Made by a program: the position numbers and the translations under genes | Notes under the pieces: model-generated | What the model saw: only the letters and a program-made list of their open reading frames with translations | Database searches by the model: none | What the model was told of the DNA's origin: nothing | Part shown: positions 1-7,660 of the stretch, piece after piece | How positions within the stretch are numbered: the stretch's first letter is position 1 | Layout: each line of letters starts with the position of its first letter | Assembly: GCA_955652155.1 (NCBI GenBank) | Contig: CATPAT010000300.1 | Coordinates: 1-11,369 of the forward strand | Source: an uncultured Chthoniobacterales bacterium | GTDB taxonomy: Bacteria; Verrucomicrobiota; Verrucomicrobiia; Chthoniobacterales; UBA10450 | Direction of reading: 5' to 3' | Length of the DNA: 11,369 nt

Positions 1-1620
1 GGGTATGCCTATCTGCTCGCCTTTCTTTACAAGTTTTTCGGCGAAAACCCTTTCGTTCCCGGCTTTCTCCAAGCCGGAATTGAGGCCGGCGTCGCCGTTC
101 TTATTTACCAGATTTGCCTTCGAGTTCTCGAGTCGGTTGCCTCAACATTGTTCGTGAACACGCGACTCGTTGGCTTATTCGCGGCCTTGGGTTGGGCGTT
201 TTTTGTTCCGGCCCAGGCCTATTCGGTAGTTCTGATGCCCACGACGTGGTTCGTCTTCGTGTTTTGGTTCGTAGTTTGGCGAATTGTGCGCCGGACGGGT
301 GCGCCAGGTGTTGCGGAATGTTTTCTTCTTGCGTTGCTCATCGGTCTCACCGCAACGGCGGTTGCAACCGTTCTGGCGGTCGTCCCCCTAATTTTCGCGG
401 CCTTGTTCAAAGCAGACCCCGCGGTCTGGCGCAACCCGATCGCTCGCGTTGTCGTTGTTTTTGCCGGCCTCGCGCTTGGAACGTCGCCCTGTTGGATTCA
501 CAATTATTTCAGCGCCAAGGATCCCGTTCTTCTTTCCGCCCACAGCGGTATCAATTTCTGGATCGGCAATAATCCCGAAGCCACCGGCTATCCCCGTTTT
601 CCGCCGGGAATACGAGCCGGACAAGCCGCGATGCTCCAAGATTCGATCACCCAAGCGGAAGCGGCCGCCGGTCGATCGCTCAAGCACGAAGAAGTTTCCA
701 GTTATTGGTCAGACAAAGCCAGAACGTATATCGCCAGCCATCCGGGTGATTGGTTAGCGCTGCTCGCGCGCAAGCTCCGCAATTTCTGGAGCGCATTCCA
801 ATATGACGATCTCAGCATCATCACGAGTCTGCGCGAGCAAAACGTGATATTCCCGGGAATCTCGTTCGGCCTGGTCGCGGCATTTGCGATTCCCGGGATA
901 TTTCTTGGCTGGGCCCAGGCGCCGCGATCACGCTGGGTTCTCGCAGCGATCCTATTGTCGATGTTCGCGCTGCTCGGCGTTTTTATTACCGAGCGCTATC
1001 GGCTTGTCGCGGTTCCGGGCCTGCTCATTTTCGCCGCCCTCGGGTTGTCGATTTTGCGGAAAGCCTTCGCCGCACGCGAATTCAAGAATGCAGCGATCTA
1101 TCTCGCACTACTCACTCTGGCCGCGATTTTCGTCGCCGGGCCGCAGCGAGACAGGTCGCTCTGGGCACTCGACGCTTACAATTCAGGCTGGCAAGCGTTG
1201 GAATCGAACAATTTGTCGCTCGCAGAAAAAAAACTCGCTATCGCCTATGCCTACGTGCCCGAAAATCCGGAAACGCTCTTTGCTCTGGGCAATTTGCGTT
1301 TCGCGCAAAATGACCCAAGCGCAGCTCAATCGTTCTATCGCTCCGTCTTGAACCTGGACCCGGGTCATAAGGGCGCGTTCAACAATCTCGGCGTCATCGC
1401 CTTCGATGCGAAGGAATACCCCGAGGCCGAAAAATGGTTTCGTCACGCTGAAGATGTTGATCCACGCAACGCGAAAACCCATTTTCTGCTCGCGAAAACG
1501 TTGCTCGCAAAAAATGATCGCCCTACTGCCCGGGTTGAGATCGACACCGCGATTGGGCTCAAACCCGATCAACCTGAGTTCAAAGACCTAAAGAAGCAGA
1601 TCGAAGAAGATTCGCAGTGA
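1..1620 (+). CDS. GT39-like membrane glycosyltransferase with C-terminal TPR domain (5' end outside window)
   Basis: The frame is open from base 1 to the TGA at 1618-1620 (539 codons), so the true start lies upstream; the TTG at 148 is internal. The first residues (GYAYLLAFLYKFFGE, then a hydrophobic helix) resemble the part of GT39/PMT_2-type enzymes that follows the first periplasmic loop, so about 80-100 N-terminal residues, including the usual acidic catalytic motif, are missing. About eight membrane segments follow. A long loop at residues 183-260 contains GINFWIGNNP, and ERYRLVAVP lies at residues 329-337; both are patterns I associate with GT39 proteins of this type. From residue 390 to the end lie about four tetratricopeptide repeats, probably soluble and used for protein contacts. 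Family knowledge suggests sugar transfer from a polyprenyl phosphate at the outer face of the inner membrane. The substrate is unknown. The stop overlaps the next gene's start by 4 bp, so translation is probably coupled. Confidence 0.8.
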   Translation, partial: GYAYLLAFLYKFFGENPFVPGFLQAGIEAGVAVLIYQICLRVLESVASTLFVNTRLVGLFAALGWAFFVPAQAYSVVLMPTTWFVFVFWFVVWRIVRRTGAPGVAECFLLALLIGLTATAVATVLAVVPLIFAALFKADPAVWRNPIARVVVVFAGLALGTSPCWIHNYFSAKDPVLLSAHSGINFWIGNNPEATGYPRFPPGIRAGQAAMLQDSITQAEAAAGRSLKHEEVSSYWSDKARTYIASHPGDWLALLARKLRNFWSAFQYDDLSIITSLREQNVIFPGISFGLVAAFAIPGIFLGWAQAPRSRWVLAAILLSMFALLGVFITERYRLVAVPGLLIFAALGLSILRKAFAAREFKNAAIYLALLTLAAIFVAGPQRDRSLWALDAYNSGWQALESNNLSLAEKKLAIAYAYVPENPETLFALGNLRFAQNDPSAAQSFYRSVLNLDPGHKGAFNNLGVIAFDAKEYPEAEKWFRHAEDVDPRNAKTHFLLAKTLLAKNDRPTARVEIDTAIGLKPDQPEFKDLKKQIEEDSQ

Positions 1621-3221
1621 CTCGACCTGATTTCTTGAAACGAGCGGAATGGATAGTGGCAGTTCTTCTGTCTACAATGGCATTGTTTCTCCTCGTTATC
1701 CGCGCCACCCATGCCGGCGCGCTTTGGCGCGATGAATGCGCGATGGTCAACCTCGCGAGGATGCCAAGCGTTGCTGATATCGGTCGAAATTTTCAACACG
1801 AAGCGTTTCCGGTTCCGTTCCCGATTTTGATCCGCGCCTACACGAATGTTTTTGGCGATAGCGACATTGCGTTGCGCTGTTTTGGAATAGGGGCCGGAAT
1901 CGCACTTCTGGGCGCACTTTGGTTCAGCGCTTACACAACTGGACGCGGTCCGCCTCTCATTTCACTCGCGCTACTCGGACTCAACACGACGTTTCTGTTT
2001 TGGGGAACGACTGTCCGCGGTTATGGCTTGGGCTCGGCGCTGATCATTCTGGCCTTCAGTTCGGCTGCAAGCGTAATGATCAAGGCGTCGCCCGCGCGCA
2101 TCATCCTGGCGGCGGTCGTTTCGGTTGCCGCTGTGCAATGTCTCGTTCATAACCTTGCTCTTATATTCGCACTGGCCGCTTCGGCTGCGATCGTTTGTCT
2201 GGTCCGGCACGATCCTCGAAGATTGATTATTTTTCTCTCCATTCTCGGACTCTGCATGCTCTCGTTCGTCCCTTACTTGAACGCTTATTCCAATTCTTGG
2301 AGCCAGGTCGTTGAATTTCCGGTTAGGTCCCGATTGCTTTGGAACCAATTTAACTTCGCCCTGGGCAATCCGAAGCCCGCCGTCGCTTGGTTCTGGCACA
2401 GCGCGTTCATTGTCTTACTGGCCACTTCCGTCTGGAAACTTTATCGCCTCCGCTTCAGCAGACCGGTTCCAGAGTGGAACCTTTTGCTGTTCGCTTCACT
2501 CGCCGCGATTGCGGCGCCAATCGCGTATTACGAATTTCTGCAAACGCTAAGTTACTTGACGCGCTCGTGGTATTTCCTAGCGCTGGTTTCAATGCTCGCG
2601 GTAGCATTGGATTGTCTGGCGCAATTCCTGAGCAGCGCCATCTCGATCCGGTTTGGACGTTTGATCTTCGCCGCAATCGCTCTCATCATTCTGCCAATCA
2701 ACGGCTGGCCAAAGATAATCGAACGACAGACAAACATCGACATCGTCGCCGACAAAGTGACCAAGCTCGCAAAACCGGTCGACCTGATTGTCGTCGCGCC
2801 CTGGCAGTATGGTATTTCATTTCAGCGCTACTACCACAGCAACACCCCATGGATCACGCTCCCGGCAATTCCGGATCTGCGGGTGCATCGTTACGATCTT
2901 TTCCGCGAAAAAATGCTCTCACCACGTCCGATCGATGACGTCTTGGAAAGAGTTCGCCAAACTCTCGCCGCGGGAAATCGCGTTTGGGTTGTCGGCGGAA
3001 TTAAACTCCCACCGGAAAGTCGCGCCCCAAGCTCGTTGCCACTTCCGCCAAATTCCTCCGCCGGCTGGGACAATGTCGCTTATAGCGATTCGTGGATGCA
3101 ACAGCTCGGCGCGTTTGTTCGCGCACATAGCGAACACGGTCAGACCGTGCCGCTCGGGTCGAGTGGACCGATCAATAACTTTGAGGATGTCCCGCTTGTC
3201 GTCGTTAACGGATGGCAATAA
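1617..3221 (+). CDS. GT39-like membrane glycosyltransferase
   Basis: 534 residues from a GTG that overlaps the previous stop (GTGA); no in-frame ATG near the 5' end fits better, and the overlap favours this start. Only a weak purine stretch (GAAGAAG) lies upstream. A first membrane helix at residues 13-30 is followed by a loop with WRDE at 37-40, the acidic pair expected just after helix 1 in GT-C enzymes. HEAFPVPFPIL at 61-71 resembles the second part of that loop. About ten further hydrophobic segments extend to residue 360. A soluble C-terminal part (365-534) contains LIVVAPWQYGISFQRYY, like the periplasmic tail of many GT39 proteins. The likely role is transfer of a sugar from a lipid-phosphate donor to a lipid, glycan or protein acceptor on the periplasmic side. 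Donor and acceptor cannot be inferred. It is the second gene of the four-gene set and shares a reading frame with the two genes after it. Confidence 0.8.
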   Translation: MTRPDFLKRAEWIVAVLLSTMALFLLVIRATHAGALWRDECAMVNLARMPSVADIGRNFQHEAFPVPFPILIRAYTNVFGDSDIALRCFGIGAGIALLGALWFSAYTTGRGPPLISLALLGLNTTFLFWGTTVRGYGLGSALIILAFSSAASVMIKASPARIILAAVVSVAAVQCLVHNLALIFALAASAAIVCLVRHDPRRLIIFLSILGLCMLSFVPYLNAYSNSWSQVVEFPVRSRLLWNQFNFALGNPKPAVAWFWHSAFIVLLATSVWKLYRLRFSRPVPEWNLLLFASLAAIAAPIAYYEFLQTLSYLTRSWYFLALVSMLAVALDCLAQFLSSAISIRFGRLIFAAIALIILPINGWPKIIERQTNIDIVADKVTKLAKPVDLIVVAPWQYGISFQRYYHSNTPWITLPAIPDLRVHRYDLFREKMLSPRPIDDVLERVRQTLAAGNRVWVVGGIKLPPESRAPSSLPLPPNSSAGWDNVAYSDSWMQQLGAFVRAHSEHGQTVPLGSSGPINNFEDVPLVVVNGWQ

Positions 3222-3272
3222 TCACATCGGATTCAGAGTCACAGGGGCACTGAAGCTGCTCGAATCCTGCGA

Positions 3273-4505
3273 ATGAATCCCACACGCGATCTGCGCACAA
3301 CGTGCATTGTCGCGCTTGCGCTCGTCGCGATGACCCTGAAACTCGCGATCGCCTACAACACGATTGGCACCAACGACGCCGTATTTTTCTATGGCTTCGC
3401 CAAAGTCCTAAGCGAGCACGGACTTGAATGGACCTACCAGCACAGCCGCTATTTCAATCATCCGCCACTGACCGCCTACTATTTGCGTGGCATCTTCGCT
3501 TTGACCGAGCAGCGCTGGTGTCAGGAACTCGGTCTCCATTTTCCGTTTCTTCTTCGTTTGCCCGGGATCGTTGCCGATTTTCTCGTTGTGTTGGTTCTAT
3601 TGCGGATCAGCAAGATTGACGTCCGCATTCCAACTTGGGCTTTAGCGCTTTTTGCGTTCAGTCCGGTCTCGCTCATGGTTTCCGGATTCCACGGAAACAC
3701 CGATCCGGTGATGGTGTTGTTGCTGGTCTGCGCCGTATGGATGTGTCTCCGCAATCGACCCGTGCTGTCAGGATTATTTTTCGCGCTCAGCTGTCAGATC
3801 AAAATTGTGCCACTGCTTCTTCTACCGGCGCTGGTTTTCTTTTGGTGGCCGCAGAACCGGAGTCGCGGTTTTTTGATTTCAGGAGCAGTCATCACTTGTC
3901 TTTTGTGGCTGGAGCCACTGATGAATTTTCCAATGTTGTTCGCGAAAAACGTCCTCGCTTATGGAAGCTACTGGGGAATCTGGGGCTTCACCTATTTATT
4001 TCGCCTGACTGGTCTGAATGAGTTTAGCCGTCTTTCTTTTTTTGACCTTGAGCCAGCTCAGAACATCGTCATCACTGTTCTCAAGGTGATTATCATTGGC
4101 GCTGCCTTATGGATCGCCTGGCATAACCGTCATGCCCGCGGCCGCGCATTTGTCGAGTCGCTCGCCTGCACCTGGCTCGTATTCTTCGTCTTCGCTCCCG
4201 GTGTCTGCCCCCAATACCTGATTTGGTTCGCGCCTTTCATTCTTATTTTGTCGCCCACATTTTACGCCTGCGTCCTTATCTCGAGCTCGGTCTTTTTATT
4301 CGCTTTCTACAACATCACTTCCGGCGGTTTGCCCTGGTCGGTTGCGCTGGCAATGGATGATTACAGGCAACATTGGACGGTATGGTCGCTGTTGCCCTGG
4401 CTTGTCATAACGGCAGGCTCTATTTTGCTTTGGCGAAAAACTGCCGACCATAAACTCGATCTACGTTTATTTAAGTTTGCGAAGTTGCGCGCTGAAAGCG
4501 CGTAA
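3273..4505 (+). CDS. GT-C membrane glycosyltransferase (GT57/GT50/GT87-like)
   Basis: 410 residues, starting at ATG 3273. The 51-bp gap from the previous gene has no Shine-Dalgarno sequence. The gap is open in the same frame back to the TAA at 3219, with no other ATG, GTG or TTG in it. The protein is almost entirely membrane helices. TNDAVFFYGF (33-42) carries the acidic residue expected after helix 1. FNHPPLTAYYL (61-71) is close to the motif of ALG6/ALG8-type enzymes. GFHGNTDPVM (138-147) resembles the second-loop motif of PIG-M/ALG6-type and DUF2029 enzymes. SCQIKIVPLLLLP (173-185) and PQYLIWFAPF (313-322) are further patterns of this superfamily. It therefore differs in subfamily from its GT39-like neighbours. 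It probably transfers hexose from a polyprenyl-phosphate donor at the periplasmic face. A small hairpin (4488-4502) covers its last codons, 6 nt before the next start. Confidence 0.77.
   Translation: MNPTRDLRTTCIVALALVAMTLKLAIAYNTIGTNDAVFFYGFAKVLSEHGLEWTYQHSRYFNHPPLTAYYLRGIFALTEQRWCQELGLHFPFLLRLPGIVADFLVVLVLLRISKIDVRIPTWALALFAFSPVSLMVSGFHGNTDPVMVLLLVCAVWMCLRNRPVLSGLFFALSCQIKIVPLLLLPALVFFWWPQNRSRGFLISGAVITCLLWLEPLMNFPMLFAKNVLAYGSYWGIWGFTYLFRLTGLNEFSRLSFFDLEPAQNIVITVLKVIIIGAALWIAWHNRHARGRAFVESLACTWLVFFVFAPGVCPQYLIWFAPFILILSPTFYACVLISSSVFLFAFYNITSGGLPWSVALAMDDYRQHWTVWSLLPWLVITAGSILLWRKTADHKLDLRLFKFAKLRAESA
4488..4502 (+). other. GC hairpin at the gene 3/gene 4 junction
   Basis: CGCGC, loop TGAAA, GCGCG form a perfect 5-bp stem ending directly before the TAA stop of the third glycosyltransferase gene and 6 nt before the ATG of the fourth. 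No T-run follows, so it is not an intrinsic terminator. It lies where a ribosome-binding site would be, so it could affect re-initiation, or it may be chance in GC-rich coding sequence. Confidence 0.35.
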
Positions 4506-4508
4506 ATA

Positions 4509-5774
4509 ATGACCGAACCTCACGCTGCTCGCCGCAAGATCGACCTCATCCTTTTAGCGCTCATCTTTGCGGTCGGAATTTTCTTGCGTTTCCCGCCGAC
4601 AGCTTTCACGGGCTCGGCAAATCCACTCCACGCAGTGGAATTCCTGCATCCGAAACCGAAAATGGAGTCCGTTGGGTTCGATGAAGGCCTTTACACTGAA
4701 TACGTCCACAAGCTCGCTACCTTGGGTCTTTCCGCTTACCCGCTCATCGTTGAGGACTACGTTGAGCGCCAAGAACGATTACAACGCTCGATTCTTTCGC
4801 CGCTTCGGTTCCTCTATATCTACTCGGGCTATCTTTGGCATCTCTCTTTCGGCACCGACCCGCTTCTCGCGCTAAAAAGTGTTGCCTCACTTTTTAGCGT
4901 CTTAACCCTGTTCATCTCGATCGCCTTCGTTTGGCGCTTAAAGGGAAAGGCATGGGCTCTGGCGATCGGTGCGTTAATGTGCGTCGCGCCAACCCAAATC
5001 CACATGTCGCAGCACGCCTTGGTGGATGGTTTCTTTACCTTTTGGGCGCTGATCTGTCTCTGGCTTTTCTGGGAAAATTTGCAGGCGCCGCGCGATTGGC
5101 GCTGGCTGGTTGCCTACATTGTCGGTTTAGCTCTCCTCGTTCTGACAAAAGAAAATTCGTTCTTTGTCTGGGTCGCGCTCGTGGCTCTTTTTGTTGCAAA
5201 TCACTGGCTGCGATTTGGAACCGTAACGCGCGAGCTTGTCATTGCCACCGTGCTTGGACCACTGCTCGGCGGTGTCATTCTCGTTTTGCTCGCTGGCGGA
5301 CTAAGCCAGACCATTCACACCTATCATTACTCGCTCGCTAAGAATTACCAACTCCAGTATGCGATCCTGACCGGAGACGGGCCGTGGTATCGGTACCTGG
5401 TCGATCTTCTCCTCGTCAGCCCGATCGTCCTAATTCTCGCGTTTGGCGCTGCATTTCGATTGAACCGGACAATGAAGCCGGAGTTGTTCATGTCGATCTT
5501 TATCGCCGCGAGTTATCTGGTCATGTGCAACGTGAAATACGGAATGAATTTGCGCTACGCGAACATGTGGGACTTGCCGCTGCGATTCCTTGCCTTTAGC
5601 CAAATCGTCTGGCTCGCCTCATTCGCGAAACGATTTCAAACAACGATTATCGCCACCGCGGTCGTAGCGCTCGCCGCGATCGAATTTCATCAGTACATCG
5701 TCCTCGCGGTGCGCTATCCGCTCTACGAACTGATCACTCACGATCTGCTCCAGGCGCTTCAAATCTTGAAGTAG
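4509..5774 (+). CDS. GT39-like membrane glycosyltransferase
   Basis: 421 residues from ATG 4509, only 3 bp after the previous stop and in the same frame, so co-translation is likely. No Shine-Dalgarno is visible. Helix 1 (residues 11-27) is followed by a long first loop with VGFDEGLYTEYV (55-66); D58-E59 is the candidate GT-C acidic pair. QHALVDGFFTFW (168-179) and LVLTKENSFFVW (210-221) match the second-loop and amphipathic-loop patterns typical of PMT_2/GT39 proteins. About ten hydrophobic segments are present. Unlike the second gene, it has no soluble C-terminal domain; the tail after the last helix is about 20 residues. The first loop is rather long for the family, with HPKPK at 47-51 and VEDYVERQERLQR at 81-93. 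Acceptor and donor are unknown. It ends the operon: the next gene is convergent, 18 bp away. A perfect 12-bp inverted repeat sits inside the gene at 4870-4899. Confidence 0.8.
   Translation: MTEPHAARRKIDLILLALIFAVGIFLRFPPTAFTGSANPLHAVEFLHPKPKMESVGFDEGLYTEYVHKLATLGLSAYPLIVEDYVERQERLQRSILSPLRFLYIYSGYLWHLSFGTDPLLALKSVASLFSVLTLFISIAFVWRLKGKAWALAIGALMCVAPTQIHMSQHALVDGFFTFWALICLWLFWENLQAPRDWRWLVAYIVGLALLVLTKENSFFVWVALVALFVANHWLRFGTVTRELVIATVLGPLLGGVILVLLAGGLSQTIHTYHYSLAKNYQLQYAILTGDGPWYRYLVDLLLVSPIVLILAFGAAFRLNRTMKPELFMSIFIAASYLVMCNVKYGMNLRYANMWDLPLRFLAFSQIVWLASFAKRFQTTIIATAVVALAAIEFHQYIVLAVRYPLYELITHDLLQALQILK
4870..4899. repeat. Perfect 12-bp inverted repeat within coding sequence
   Basis: CGCTAAAAAGTG (4870-4881) and CACTTTTTAGCG (4888-4899) are exact reverse complements separated by TTGCCT, with a further G-U pair possible outside (4869/4900). 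It encodes residues of a membrane helix (about 121-130) in the fourth glycosyltransferase. The run of five A/T pairs is unusual for this GC-rich gene. It has no T-run after it on either strand, so a terminator role is doubtful. Confidence 0.6.
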
Positions 5775-5792
5775 CCATGACTGGCAAAACTC

Positions 5793-7568
5793 TCAGCCCA
5801 GCGCGGAATCAGCTGCTTTGAGAATGAACTTGTCGTCGTTATCAGTAAGACCGGCTAGATAATTCCGAATTCGTCGGAACGATTGGCGCAGGAAAAGTTC
5901 GGCAGCGGTGTTCTTTCGACTCGGCGCTTCGCCGTTGCCTTGAGCGAATTGAATCTCCGAATCCCATCGGCTCAGCACCGCGGTCGACGCAAACAAATCC
6001 ATCGCCGCGCCAGCGATCCTTTCTTGAACGAGCTGCATGTCCAGAATTGGTTCGCGATAAACGACGAGCGATCGGTTCACTGCGAAATTAAAACGCCAGA
6101 TCAATCGGCCGAGTTGATTGCCGAACGAGCGCAGCTCCGCGCTGCGCACCGGCACATCCGGGATGCGTACAGTCGCGCCGAGCCGGCTCATCCCGGCGCT
6201 CCACGCTTTGCCGATTCCGCCTTCGCGGTTTGGTTTCAGCATCGTGTCGTAGATTTCCTTGAACTCCATGCCCGGACCGCGCATCCCGACCAGCGCGATG
6301 AACGACGTCAGCACTTCGTTGCTGCCTTCGCCGATCTGGTTGATTCGCGCGTCCCGCAACATTCGCTCGAGCGGAAGATCGATAAAGTAAGCTGAACCAC
6401 CATGAATCTGGAAAGCGTCGTTGATGCATTCCCACAACCGTTCGGTCGTGAACACTTTCAGCATCGCCGTCTCGAGCATGTAATCTTCCAGTCCGCGGTC
6501 GATGAGTGACGCGGTGATCGTGGTCATCGCTTCCATCGCGTAAGCATCGGACGCGATCCGCGCGATTTTTTCTTTTACCAAATGAAAATTGCCGAGCGTT
6601 TTATTGAATTGCTTTCGCGTATTCGCGTGTTTGACCGCGAGTTCTAGGCAAGTCTTCGCCGCGCCGGTGCAGCACGCGCCGAACGTCGTTCGCCCGAAAT
6701 CCAGAACGGTAAGCGCAACCTTTAAACCTTTGCCCGGCGGTCCGAGAATATTTTCCTTCGGCACTTTCACGTCGCGCATTGCGAATCGACCGGTCGCCGT
6801 GCCGCGAATTCCCATCTTCGGCATTCGCGCCTCAAGAATTTCAAAACCGGGCATGTCGGGTGTGACCAGGAAAGCGGTGATCGCTGTCTTGCCTTCTTTT
6901 CCCGGGACGGGCGTGCGGGCCATGACCGTCAACACCTGCGCGATCGCTGCGTTAGTGATGTAACGCTTTTCGCCGTTCAAAATAAAATGCGAACCGTCGG
7001 CGCTCGGCGTCGCCGTCATTTGCACATTGGCCGCGTCCGAACCGGCTTCTTTTTCAGTGAGGGCAAATGCGCCGAGTTGCTCGCCGGTCACAAGTTTCGG
7101 CAACCATTTCTGTTTTTGTTCGCGCGTGCCAAACAACAAAAGCGCGCGAATCCCAATCGAATGATGCGCGTTTACGAAAACTGATGTCGATGCGCACCGG
7201 CGACCGATCTCCTCCAAAATTCTGCAGTTCGCCATCTGCGTAAAACCGCTACCGCCGTACTCCGCCGGCGCTGTCGTGCCCAAAACGCCGACACGCCCGA
7301 GACCATCAATCACTTCCCGCGGAATGTCCGCGTTTCGATCGATCGCCACCGCGTCGAGCTTGGCATCGAGAAATTCGCGCAACTCCTTCAGCGTCCGGTT
7401 GAGCTCGGTTTGTTGCGCAGCCGGAATCCGCGGATACGGCATCACCCAGTCGGAAACGAAATGGCCTTGGAACAGACCTTTGACGAAACCGAGCGCCTGC
7501 GGCCCGGTGAAAAGTAATTCTTCGGCCTGCTGAATCTCTTTCTGTCGTTGGGCTTCAGTTTCAGTCAT
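5793..7568 (-). CDS. Acyl-CoA dehydrogenase, VLCAD/ACAD9/FadE-like
   Basis: 591 residues. ATG 7568 is the only usable start: upstream in frame a TGA occurs at 7604-7602 with no ATG, GTG or TTG between. The enzyme would oxidise acyl-CoA to trans-2-enoyl-CoA with FAD, passing electrons to ETF, the first step of fatty-acid beta-oxidation in the cytoplasm. The three-part ACAD fold is visible: N-terminal helical domain (about 50-165), beta domain opening with FALTEKEAGSD (168-178, ACAD signature), and C-terminal helical domain with QIHGGSAYFIDLPLERMLRD (387-406). E414 in QIGEGSNEV aligns with the catalytic glutamate of MCAD/VLCAD. Residues 435-591 are the extra C-terminal domain of the VLCAD/ACAD9/FadE branch, which matches the total length. 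The middle domain is complete, and no frameshift is seen. No Shine-Dalgarno is present; a strong hairpin (7578-7602) ends 9 nt before the ATG. Chain-length preference cannot be fixed from sequence. Confidence 0.93.
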   Translation of the reverse strand: MTETEAQRQKEIQQAEELLFTGPQALGFVKGLFQGHFVSDWVMPYPRIPAAQQTELNRTLKELREFLDAKLDAVAIDRNADIPREVIDGLGRVGVLGTTAPAEYGGSGFTQMANCRILEEIGRRCASTSVFVNAHHSIGIRALLLFGTREQKQKWLPKLVTGEQLGAFALTEKEAGSDAANVQMTATPSADGSHFILNGEKRYITNAAIAQVLTVMARTPVPGKEGKTAITAFLVTPDMPGFEILEARMPKMGIRGTATGRFAMRDVKVPKENILGPPGKGLKVALTVLDFGRTTFGACCTGAAKTCLELAVKHANTRKQFNKTLGNFHLVKEKIARIASDAYAMEAMTTITASLIDRGLEDYMLETAMLKVFTTERLWECINDAFQIHGGSAYFIDLPLERMLRDARINQIGEGSNEVLTSFIALVGMRGPGMEFKEIYDTMLKPNREGGIGKAWSAGMSRLGATVRIPDVPVRSAELRSFGNQLGRLIWRFNFAVNRSLVVYREPILDMQLVQERIAGAAMDLFASTAVLSRWDSEIQFAQGNGEAPSRKNTAAELFLRQSFRRIRNYLAGLTDNDDKFILKAADSALG

Positions 7569-7577
7569 GAAAAACGA

Positions 7578-7602
7578 ACCCGCCGACGAATAAACGGCGG
7601 GT
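7578..7602 (-). promoter_or_regulatory. Terminator-like hairpin immediately upstream of the acyl-CoA dehydrogenase start
   Basis: ACCCGCCG (7578-7585) and CGGCGGGT (7595-7602) form a perfect 8-bp stem with a 9-nt loop. Read on the - strand, the stem is followed by TCGTTTTTC and then the ATG at 7568. Stem plus T-run looks like an intrinsic terminator for nrdJ, but it lies inside the only possible leader of the dehydrogenase gene and takes the place of a ribosome-binding site. It may be an nrdJ terminator, an attenuator or a translation-control element. Confidence 0.55.
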
Positions 7603-7641
7603 CACGAAGTCTAGCTACTGAGGCGCTTCTGTCCACCGCGC

Positions 7642-7658
7642 AGCTGCCTAAGACAGCT
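7642..7658 (-). other. Small hairpin just after the nrdJ stop
   Basis: AGCTG and CAGCT pair around a 7-nt loop, starting 2 nt after the TAG of nrdJ. A sixth G-U pair is possible. No T-run follows, so it may only protect the 3' end of the message, or be chance. Confidence 0.3.
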
Positions 7659-7660
7659 CG

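Noticed and set aside
148..150. TTG at 148 as the start of the first gene
   Set aside because: The frame is open to base 1 and the upstream 49 codons encode typical GT39 sequence, so the gene begins outside the window.
2387..2938. 183-aa + strand ORF inside the second glycosyltransferase
   Set aside because: It is a frame-shifted shadow of a clear membrane protein gene; its sequence is rich in Arg and Ser, as is typical of shadow frames.
3229..3267. GGATTC/GAATCC inverted repeat in the gap before the third glycosyltransferase
   Set aside because: It is only 6 bp with a 27-nt loop and no T-run, which is expected by chance.
5775..5792. Bidirectional terminator between the convergent genes
   Set aside because: Only a 4-bp stem is visible and there is no T-run on either strand.
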